Positions 1 to 5,611 of a DNA stretch of 16,012 bases are shown piece after piece; position 1 is the stretch's first letter; every line of letters starts with the position of its first letter. The position numbers were made by a program, and so were the translations under genes. The notes beneath the pieces are model-generated. The model was not told the origin of the DNA and searched no databases. It saw only the letters and a list, made by a program, of their open reading frames with translations. The stretch covers positions 1-16,012 of the forward strand of contig CAYGZQ010000079.1 in assembly GCA_964354375.1 (NCBI GenBank), written 5' to 3'. Origin of the DNA: CAYGZQ01 sp964354375 [NCBI: uncultured Planctomycetota bacterium]. GTDB taxonomy: Bacteria > JAJVIF01 > JAPKYR01.

Positions 1-3
1 CCA

Positions 4-67
4 CCTCACCCCCTAGCCCCCTCTCCATCCGCCGCGGCGGATGGAGAGGGGGGAAGGGGGGGTGAGG
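4..67. repeat. Long palindromic intergenic repeat upstream of yqgF
   Basis: Bases 17-34 and 35-52 are a perfect 18-bp inverted repeat with no loop, centred on CCGCGG. The pairing continues outward through 4-14 and 55-67 (CCTCACCCCCT against AGGGGGGGTGAGG) with a small bulge. The arms are C-rich on one strand and G-rich on the other. The element ends about 15 bp before the putative -35 region of yqgF. It could act as a terminator for a gene to the left of the window, a dispersed repeat, or a cruciform. There is no T-run, so a classic intrinsic terminator is unlikely. Confidence 0.85.
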
Positions 68-81
68 TTTGCCCACGGCCC

Positions 82-109
82 TTTTCATGCCTCCCATAAG
101 TGCTATAAT
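82..109 (+). promoter_or_regulatory. Promoter of yqgF, extended -10 type
   Basis: A perfect TATAAT lies at 104-109, preceded by TGC (101-103), so it is an extended -10 element. A weak -35 candidate, TTTTCA, lies at 82-87 with a 16-nt spacer. Transcription would start near 116, giving a leader of about 24 nt that contains the Shine-Dalgarno site GGAGGTGA (126-133). Confidence 0.7.
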
Positions 110-139
110 TCCGCGGAAAGCTCGGGGAGGTGAGAAATC

Positions 140-598
140 ATGCCTGCCATGCGTTACATGGGCGTCGACTACGGCGAAAAGCGGGTGGGTCTGGCGAGAG
201 CCGACGAAGAGTTGATGATGGTCATCCCTCACCGGGTGTTTCAGTTCGGCGATAACCACGATGAGGACATGGATCACCTGGCGATCATCATCAAGAGCGA
301 TGCCGACGTTGTGATTGTCGGGCTGCCCCTGACCAAAGAGGGTATCGAGGGCCCCATGGCCAAGGTGGTCCGCGAGTTCGCCGAAGACCTCCAGCATCGC
401 ACCGACCTCCCCGTCCATTTCCAGGATGAACGCTTCACCACCCGCGCCAACGAGGGCCTCCTGCAGGGCATGCCCACCGAGGAGCGAAGGAAACTCATCG
501 ACGCGCTCGCGGCCGCCGGTATACTCCAGACCTGGCTCGACAAGACAAGGGCCCGACGCGGCATGCCCGTCAAGTCCCGAAAGAAAGAAGAAAAGTAG
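140..598 (+). CDS. ruvX: YqgF/RuvX family putative pre-16S rRNA nuclease
   Basis: This 152-residue protein has the RNase H-like fold signature of the YqgF family. Motif GVDYGEKRVGLA (about residues 8-19) carries the first catalytic Asp. VVIVGLPL follows near residue 57, then DERFTT near residue 96, and a C-terminal DALAAAGILQ segment with the last acidic residue. Known members trim the 5' end of 16S rRNA and were earlier annotated as Holliday junction resolvases; the protein is cytoplasmic. Length is normal for the family. The ATG at 140 is preceded by a near-perfect Shine-Dalgarno site, GGAGGTGA, with 6-nt spacing, which decides the start. It is the first gene of a probable two-gene operon with the HAD phosphatase 21 nt downstream. 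The basic tail (KSRKKEEK) is compatible with RNA binding. Confidence 0.93.
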   Translation: MPAMRYMGVDYGEKRVGLARADEELMMVIPHRVFQFGDNHDEDMDHLAIIIKSDADVVIVGLPLTKEGIEGPMAKVVREFAEDLQHRTDLPVHFQDERFTTRANEGLLQGMPTEERRKLIDALAAAGILQTWLDKTRARRGMPVKSRKKEEK

Positions 599-619
599 AG
601 AGATCCGCTGACAAGACTC

Positions 620-1132
620 GTGAACCCGCTACTTCCCGACTATCGCTATCCGTCCCTTGCCGAAATCCCGATCGAAGAATTCGCGTCGCGCGGATTCAAG
701 GGCGCTCTCCTCGACATCGACAACACGCTCGTTCCCTACGGTGTCTACGATTACGTCCCGGCCGAAAACCTTGCCTGGATAAAACGTGCCGAGGATGCGG
801 GCGTGAAGTGCCTCCTCTACTCGAACGCAACCCAATGGAAGATCGACAGGCTCAGGGAGGTGTCGGGGCTGCCCGGCGTCCCGAAGGTCTACAAACCCGC
901 ATGGAAACTGCTCGACAAAGCCCTCGGCATGGTCGGGTGCACAAAAGAGGAGGCGCTGATGATCGGCGACCAGTGCTGCACCGACATGCTTGGCGGAAAC
1001 CTCGCCGGCGTAGCGACAATCCTCGTCGAGCCGCTCACACCGAGAGACTGGATCGGGACGAAAGTTTTCCGCATGATCGAGTGGCTGGTTCTTCCTGATC
1101 GACGCCCGTGGCACAGAAAGCGTCTCACCTGA
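620..1132 (+). CDS. YqeG family HAD-IIIA phosphatase
   Basis: The 170-residue protein has HAD-superfamily motifs in order. Motif I, DIDNTLVPYG (about residues 32-41), holds the nucleophile and acid/base Asp. The motif II region is LYSNAT (about 66-71), and motif III is GDQCCTDMLGGN (about 117-128). This set is typical of the YqeG subfamily, which is close to PgpA-type phosphatidylglycerophosphatases in plants and cyanobacteria; the bacterial substrate is not settled. The start is a GTG at 620. No strong Shine-Dalgarno precedes it (GAGAGAT at about 598-604 is the best match), so translation may depend on coupling to the yqgF-like gene 21 nt upstream. The next gene is convergent. Confidence 0.9.
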   Translation: MNPLLPDYRYPSLAEIPIEEFASRGFKGALLDIDNTLVPYGVYDYVPAENLAWIKRAEDAGVKCLLYSNATQWKIDRLREVSGLPGVPKVYKPAWKLLDKALGMVGCTKEEALMIGDQCCTDMLGGNLAGVATILVEPLTPRDWIGTKVFRMIEWLVLPDRRPWHRKRLT

Positions 1133-1199
1133 ATCCGTTGCAGGGGCTGAAGTACGCACTTGCTCACGCGCGGGCTTCGGTGCGGAAATGCCCAGGAAC

Positions 1200-1218
1200 C
1201 ATGCGCCGGAGGCGCATG
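1200..1218. terminator. Hairpin between convergent genes
   Basis: CATGCGCC (1200-1207) and GGCGCATG (1211-1218) form a perfect 8-bp stem with a 3-nt loop. It abuts the stop codon of the leftward lipoprotein gene (1219-1221) and follows the yqeG-like gene by about 70 nt. Neither strand has a good U-run, so it may be a REP-like hairpin or 3'-end stabiliser rather than a true intrinsic terminator. Confidence 0.5.
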
Positions 1219-2052
1219 CTACAACCTTCGCCACACCAGCTGGCTGAGCCAGACGAAGAAATCGTTCGCGACGCCCACGTTCGCAATGTGGTTTGGATGT
1301 GAATCGTTTGGATCGCCCTGGTAGTCGTACTTGAGGCAGTTGTAGTCCCTTGCCGAAGGATCATCGCCTGCGAGCTTGCTGAAGACATCGAATGAGGCAA
1401 GGTTACTCTCGCCCTCGATGTACGGACCGGTCAGCCACGTCGCGAAATCTCTCGCCCTCGCGGCGCACTCGGGCTCGGTACCGTTCGGAACCAGCGGCGG
1501 GGTCGACCACGGAATGAAAAGGATCTCCGGATGCTGCCTGGTCACCGACTTGATCGTCTCGTAGTATCCCTTGTACGCCTCCAGGTCCTCGTCGGAGCAG
1601 ATGTTCGATGCCGGGAAGCAGCTCTTGAACGCAATGATGTCGTAGTGCTCCCCCTCAGGAAGCTCCCACGAGATCAGATCGTCGAAATGCTCGGTGAAAG
1701 TGACGGGGAAATCCGCCGGGTTGGTGTTGTCGCCGACCCATCCATCGCCGTACGTCCGATTGTGGACCTCGAATCCGTCCTTCTCCAGCATGTCTTTCAT
1801 ACCGCCGTCAAACAGGAATCCCTCGCCGGTCGAATGGTGCACGAAAAGGAACCTGGGCTTCCGACCCTCCGGGGGCTTCCAGAAATCCTCGACCGGTTCA
1901 GAGATGGATGAGTCCCCCGAAGACTCCGGATTGTCCGACGACGATGACGCAGACGAGGTGTCATCGGTCGCTGATGCAGGCTTTGTCTGAGTGCAGCTTA
2001 GGAGCAGCATCGCGACAAGTCCGATTATCAGGCCCGTTAATGTGTTTCGCAT
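1219..2052 (-). CDS. SGNH-hydrolase-like lipoprotein
   Basis: This is a 277-residue lipoprotein. The hydrophobic signal segment (residues 5-19) ends in a classic lipobox, LLSC, with lipidated Cys20. A Ser-rich, low-complexity linker (about 29-55) follows. The globular part has features of a divergent SGNH/GDSL-type fold. FLFVHHSTGEG (68-78) places a candidate nucleophile Ser74 after a hydrophobic strand. IIAFKSCFPASNI (139-151) forms a second block, and DSHPNHIANVG (250-260) supplies the Asp/His block seen late in such hydrolases. It is probably exported and membrane-anchored; the substrate is unknown (ester or acetyl group is a guess). The start is supported by GGGAGGT about 6 nt upstream. 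It is divergent from the beta-propeller lipoprotein gene and shares a roughly 200-bp intergenic region with it. Confidence 0.72.
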   Translation of the reverse strand: MRNTLTGLIIGLVAMLLLSCTQTKPASATDDTSSASSSSDNPESSGDSSISEPVEDFWKPPEGRKPRFLFVHHSTGEGFLFDGGMKDMLEKDGFEVHNRTYGDGWVGDNTNPADFPVTFTEHFDDLISWELPEGEHYDIIAFKSCFPASNICSDEDLEAYKGYYETIKSVTRQHPEILFIPWSTPPLVPNGTEPECAARARDFATWLTGPYIEGESNLASFDVFSKLAGDDPSARDYNCLKYDYQGDPNDSHPNHIANVGVANDFFVWLSQLVWRRL

Positions 2053-2254
2053 TGTGACCTCCCGTTTCCCTGACCCTGACAGTTTAGACTATCCGATGAA
2101 CCGTGCGCCACACTCCGGAATCGTATTTGGCAGAAGAGCCATATGATAAATACGTACTGAAGGCACACGCGATCCGGTAAGCGTGTGCCTCTCTGTTTGC
2201 GGAGTTTGTCTCGAGCCATGCAACGTGTACTATTGCGTTCAGGAGGTTCTGTCG
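2053..2254. other. Divergent intergenic region between two lipoprotein genes
   Basis: This 202-bp gap must hold both promoters and both ribosome binding sites. The leftward gene has GGGAGGT just upstream of its start, and the rightward gene has AGGAGGT at 2241-2247. The only other clear structure is the 10-bp inverted repeat at 2161-2190. An AT-richer stretch at about 2139-2152 could contain a rightward -10, but no convincing -35/-10 pair was found on either strand. Confidence 0.5.
2161..2190. promoter_or_regulatory. Perfect 10-bp inverted repeat between divergent genes
   Basis: AGGCACACGC (2161-2170) and GCGTGTGCCT (2181-2190) are exact reverse complements separated by 10 nt. The position in a divergent intergenic region fits an operator for a dimeric regulator whose half-sites lie two helical turns apart, or a hairpin in the leader of the rightward lipoprotein mRNA. 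There is no downstream T-run on either strand. Confidence 0.55.
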
Positions 2255-4045
2255 ATGAGTGCCGGATATCTCAAGCTTGCAAGCGTCGTTGTGGTCGTCA
2301 GCCTTCTCGGTTGTCCCGGCCCCACCACCACCGCGCCGGCCACCGTTCCTTACGGTGAGCCACCCGACTACGACGGCCCGGTTTCCGTCTATGAAGGAGA
2401 ACTCGTGAACTTCACCGGCAAGTACTTTCCCTCGCCCCCCGTAGCTGGACTGGGTTGCGTCCGCCAACCGCATCCACGGACAGTCTACATTTGGTCCTGC
2501 AACCCTCCGAATGCGGGCGTGTTCTACGATTCCCCGCTTCGCACGGTGAGCTTTCTGGCAAACGATGTTCCCTGGGACACTCGCACATTGATCAGTGTCA
2601 CCGCCTCGGATCCCTCCTACGGTACCGATAATCATGACTGGAACATCGTGATCCTTGACAGCCCCGATCCAGTGGGATGGGGAAAAGTGTGGGACGCAAA
2701 CGGCACGGGATGGGGCTCGAGAGGGCCTGCCGTGGCTTTGCCGACAGAACGCCGCCAGATCGTCGCAGGCATTACCAAAGATCCATCCGGCAACCTCTAT
2801 ATCATCGGCTCCTATGAGGGCACTACCGACTTTGACCCCGACCCCACCACATCCTGCGTTCTGCCGGACCTGTCCGGAATGTTCCTGTCAAAGTTCGACT
2901 CCTCGGGAGACTTCCAGTGGGTGAGCGGTTGGAAAAAGCCGCTGGTCTTCGGGGATCCCGAGCCTGAGGACGAGGATTTTGCGCCCGCCTGCGACCTTCG
3001 AGGGAATATATACGTCACCAGCAATCTGAACGGGCGCGATCCGTCCGGCGATTTCCCACCGAAACTCGTACTGCGCAAAACCGATCCGGACGGGAACCTC
3101 GTTTGGGAGCACGAGTATGATGCACAGGCAACCTGCCTCGCGGTGAGCGCCTCGGGCGACATCGTCATGTCCGGACGCTATATGGGCAAGCTTGGGCTGA
3201 AGACCGCTCCTCCAGACAGCGATGCTACGACATTGCACACCTTCATTACGAGGCTTGACTCGGACGGAAACGAAATCTGGACACGCGTCTGGAAATCCAA
3301 CCTGTCCGCGGAAAGGATCGCCTTCGATCCCGCGGGCGACATACTGCTTTTGGGAGGCGACTTTTCGCCGCAGCCGATACGAGCCCCCAATCGCTGTTCG
3401 TTCATCAACAGACTAACAGCCGACGGACAGCACGTGTGGAGCGCCGTCGTGCCCCCTTATACCGAGGATTTCATCCTTGACTCGATGGGATCGATCGTCC
3501 TGTGCGGCAACTTCGGTGAGTCTTTCGACTTCGACCCCGGTCCCGCGGCAAGATCGATCTCCCCGGCAGGTGAAAGTGATTTCTTTCTTCTCAAGCTCGA
3601 TAGGGACCGCGCTTTTCAATGGGTCAGCACATGGAAAGGCAAGACTCGCTTCAGGGAGTCGGCAAAACTCGCCATCGACGGAGCCGACAACATCCTCGTT
3701 TCCTGCTCATTTGAAGGAACCGTTGACTTCGACCCCGGACCCTCGCTCGATGAGCATGATTCGACCAAGGGCGATGTGTTCCTGAGCAAGTTCAGCCCTG
3801 CGGGTAATTCCCAGTGGGCACGGAACTGGAAAAACATCTACTGGAACGTTGAGTACGGGCAGTACGATCTCGCCGTTCTTCCCGACGGGAGGATTTACCT
3901 TACGGGGACTTTTGCCCGGGACTTCGATTTCGATCCGGGGCCTTCCGCGGACACCTGGGTGAACTGTCAGCCCGGCTATGGTTATTCCGGCGAAGGCACC
4001 AGCGCTTTCTTGCTGATGCTATCTGCTGACGGGAACTACAGATAG
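2255..4045 (+). CDS. Seven-repeat beta-propeller lipoprotein
   Basis: The start is set at the ATG at 2255, because AGGAGGT (2241-2247) sits 7 nt before it and the N-terminus then reads as a lipoprotein signal with lipobox LLGC (Cys20). The product is 596 residues. An N-terminal segment (about 35-140) with alternating strands looks like an Ig/PKD-type domain. Then follow seven units of about 55-75 residues of SBBP/delta-60 style. Each runs from a D-x-x-G-N/D-I-Y strand through an F-L-S-K-F-D-x-x-G strand to a W-x-x-x-W strand. Four units carry a D-F-D-P-G/D-P loop. The last unit lacks its closing Trp strand, while GWGKVWDANG (about 145-155) supplies one before the first unit, which fits circular closure of a seven-bladed propeller. 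It is probably surface-exposed; ligand unknown. No catalytic residues are evident. Confidence 0.8.
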   Translation: MSAGYLKLASVVVVVSLLGCPGPTTTAPATVPYGEPPDYDGPVSVYEGELVNFTGKYFPSPPVAGLGCVRQPHPRTVYIWSCNPPNAGVFYDSPLRTVSFLANDVPWDTRTLISVTASDPSYGTDNHDWNIVILDSPDPVGWGKVWDANGTGWGSRGPAVALPTERRQIVAGITKDPSGNLYIIGSYEGTTDFDPDPTTSCVLPDLSGMFLSKFDSSGDFQWVSGWKKPLVFGDPEPEDEDFAPACDLRGNIYVTSNLNGRDPSGDFPPKLVLRKTDPDGNLVWEHEYDAQATCLAVSASGDIVMSGRYMGKLGLKTAPPDSDATTLHTFITRLDSDGNEIWTRVWKSNLSAERIAFDPAGDILLLGGDFSPQPIRAPNRCSFINRLTADGQHVWSAVVPPYTEDFILDSMGSIVLCGNFGESFDFDPGPAARSISPAGESDFFLLKLDRDRAFQWVSTWKGKTRFRESAKLAIDGADNILVSCSFEGTVDFDPGPSLDEHDSTKGDVFLSKFSPAGNSQWARNWKNIYWNVEYGQYDLAVLPDGRIYLTGTFARDFDFDPGPSADTWVNCQPGYGYSGEGTSAFLLMLSADGNYR

Positions 4046-4108
4046 CAGCTCGGGGCCTTTCCAACAATCGTTCCCCACTCCTCCACAATCGACTAACACA
4101 GGGGCGAT

Positions 4109-5269
4109 TTATTCCACATTTTCTTCGCCCTCATCCACAGGCGGCTTGACATCCGGCTCCGTCTCCCCTGCCGAGACCTCGCCGCCCTCGGGCGCGGTGG
4201 GTTGCCCCAGCCACGGAACCGGCTTCCCCACGAGCGGGCTGGTCACCGGCTTGAACCCCGCACGATGAATGTACTTGACACCGTCGCGAATTCGATCGCC
4301 TGTGGTTCCGCCCAGCGTGCGATCCCCCGCAAGCGTATCCAGCCTGGCATCGTAAATATCGGCTCCCGTCTGGTATGTCTCGTCCCCGCATACGCCCAAT
4401 ATATACGCATCGGCGAAACCGTTTTTATCGAAATCGTACGACCGGTAGAAAAAACCGCCGGGAAGCCAATGTCCAACCCTTTGGAATCTGACGTTGTCAG
4501 GCAATCCGGTCTGGTCATACCTCGGGTCCGGAAGCACATTGCCCATCTTCGCGCCGCGGTATCCGAACCTTGCGTCGGTCTCGACTATCGGCTCCCAGAG
4601 GCTCCTCACCTCAAGGAACTCCTTCGACTTGTACCCGAACCAAAGCTCCTTCCAGCCCGGCACCCGTCTGGGCTCGAAAAATGTGCGCCGGAGGTTGAGG
4701 GGATTCACCGGGTAGGCCGTCAGATATCCCTGGTTCAGGAGGGGGTCGGGGCACTTACCCTCTTTCCAGGAGATCATGTCGCCGCCCCAGATGTATCCGG
4801 GGTAGTATCCGTGAGTGACCTTGAAAGCCTCAACGGCGGCCTGGATCTCCTTGACCCTCAGGACCGCCTTCTCGTTCAACTGGTCCGCCGTCACCTGTCG
4901 AACCGCCATCGCTATCGGGAAATAGATGAAAAGAAGGCTGAGGGTTATCGCGGACACGAAATTGCTGAGTACGTGGAGGGTGAAAATGCGCTGCGTGCCC
5001 CAACGTCGAAACAGAAACGCGAAAATCGGGGCCTTGATAAGGAGGAAAAGAAAGAACGTGTCTCTGAGCGCCCAGTTACGTATGTCCGGCCACCATCCGA
5101 AAAACCATCCCGTCATCGTTACAAACAGAAGCAGCGCGAGTCCGGCAACGTTTGTTGCGAACACGCGGCTGACCAGACCCGGCACGGTATTGCCCGCCAC
5201 CCATCGTACCGTCAGGCTTTCGAGCAACACCAGGTAAGCGAAAGGCACTATGTAAGACCAGATTCCCAT
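4109..5269 (-). CDS. Four-helix membrane protein with pseudopilin-like C-terminal domain
   Basis: The 386-residue protein starts with four predicted membrane helices (about 4-20, 37-58, 70-88, 99-123). The fourth runs into a long helix, NEKAVLRVKEIQAAVEAFKV (132-151), followed by THGYYPG. This helix-then-G-YYP arrangement is the hallmark of type II secretion pseudopilins and type IV pilin-like proteins just after their N-terminal hydrophobic helix. No prepilin peptidase site is present. Further on, YDFDKNGFADAY (about 276-288) has the D-x-D-x-N-G-x-x-D spacing of an EF-hand-like calcium loop, as found in some pseudopilin heads. The tail is acidic and Pro-rich. Start ATG at 5269 follows a modest GCGGAG site; a TATAAT lies about 70 bp upstream. 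It is monocistronic and convergent with the propeller lipoprotein gene. Function unknown; a membrane scaffold or sensor is one possibility. Confidence 0.65.
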   Translation of the reverse strand: MGIWSYIVPFAYLVLLESLTVRWVAGNTVPGLVSRVFATNVAGLALLLFVTMTGWFFGWWPDIRNWALRDTFFLFLLIKAPIFAFLFRRWGTQRIFTLHVLSNFVSAITLSLLFIYFPIAMAVRQVTADQLNEKAVLRVKEIQAAVEAFKVTHGYYPGYIWGGDMISWKEGKCPDPLLNQGYLTAYPVNPLNLRRTFFEPRRVPGWKELWFGYKSKEFLEVRSLWEPIVETDARFGYRGAKMGNVLPDPRYDQTGLPDNVRFQRVGHWLPGGFFYRSYDFDKNGFADAYILGVCGDETYQTGADIYDARLDTLAGDRTLGGTTGDRIRDGVKYIHRAGFKPVTSPLVGKPVPWLGQPTAPEGGEVSAGETEPDVKPPVDEGEENVE

Positions 5270-5303
5270 CTTGCTCCGCTGCTACATATTGGACTCTCGT
5301 CCG

Positions 5304-5313
5304 CCTCCGGAGG
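5304..5313. other. Ten-bp palindrome in the leader of the pseudopilin-like gene
   Basis: CCTCCGGAGG is a perfect palindrome located between the putative promoter (5338-5343) and the start codon at 5269 on the minus strand. It would form a short hairpin in the 5' UTR or serve as a small operator. Its CCUCC half could pair with ribosome-binding sequence, but the distance to the start is about 35 nt. Confidence 0.3.
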
Positions 5314-5337
5314 ATTGGCCCCTTGATCGGAGCGCCT

Positions 5338-5343
5338 ATTATA
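5338..5343 (-). promoter_or_regulatory. Consensus -10 box for the pseudopilin-like gene
   Basis: On the minus strand the sequence reads TATAAT, an exact sigma-70-type -10, about 70 bp before the ATG at 5269. There is no clear -35 at 16-18 nt and no TGn extension, so the assignment rests on the -10 alone. Confidence 0.5.
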
Positions 5344-5384
5344 CCCGCTTGACCGTCATCCGGCACCTTCTCCGGGGTGTCCTT

Positions 5385-5539
5385 CCGGGTCCGCCGCTTT
5401 TCTAAGCGGCATCTTCTCGACTGATCAGAGCCGACTGGAAAGTCGGCGCACCCGGTAAGATCGTCCCCTCCGGGTCCGCCGGCTTTCCAGCCGGCTCTTT
5501 CTTTTTATGTCATGCCGCTTGGAAAAGCGGCGCACCCGG
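5385..5539. repeat. Two tandem BIME-like pairs of inverted REP hairpins
   Basis: Four related units lie in alternating orientation: 5385-5412 (+), 5429-5455 (-), 5470-5496 (+), 5512-5539 (-). In common orientation each reads CCGGGT, then G or C, then C, then a 7-bp stem beginning GCCG, a four-base TTCC/TTCT loop, and the complementary arm. Stems differ (GCCGCTT, GCCGACT, GCCGGCT, GCCGCTT) but each change is matched on the other arm. Units 1-2 form a 71-bp inverted pair and units 3-4 a 70-bp pair, with 14-16 nt between neighbours. The structure resembles REP/BIME elements mobilised by RAYT-type TnpA_REP transposases in other bacteria. It sits between the pseudopilin-like gene and the terminator of the 835-residue lipoprotein gene. 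Confidence 0.88.
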
Positions 5540-5562
5540 CCAGCGAGGGCCAGGATATGAAA

Positions 5563-5586
5563 AGCCCCCGGGTCCGACCCAGGGGC
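5563..5586 (-). terminator. Rho-independent terminator of the 835-residue lipoprotein gene
   Basis: AGCCCC (5563-5568) and AGGGGCT (ending 5586), with inner GGGT/ACCC pairing, form a GC-rich hairpin. On the minus strand it is followed by TTTTC, a short U-run. It lies about 25 nt after the leftward gene's stop codon (5612-5614), the expected place for an intrinsic terminator. Confidence 0.75.
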
Positions 5587-5611
5587 TGTCGATTCATCTA
5601 TCCTCTACGGA

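Noticed and set aside
1133-1199. Possible small gene or RNA between the convergent yqeG-like and lipoprotein genes
   Set aside because: The stretch has only weak short inverted repeats and no ribosome site or coding signature; the one clear structure is the hairpin at 1200-1218.
2183-2254. 24-residue extension of the propeller lipoprotein
   Set aside because: It would put the AGGAGGT ribosome site inside the gene and displace the lipobox from the N-terminus.
4046-4108. Terminator between convergent genes
   Set aside because: No stable hairpin or T-run was found in this 63-bp gap on either strand.
4202-5326. 374-codon open frame on the + strand
   Set aside because: It is antisense to the pseudopilin-like membrane protein, whose minus-strand reading has clear membrane helices and a family motif.
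5385-5539. CRISPR array
   Set aside because: The four units alternate in orientation, are themselves short hairpins, and are separated by only 14-16 nt, which does not fit direct repeats with spacers of about 30 nt.
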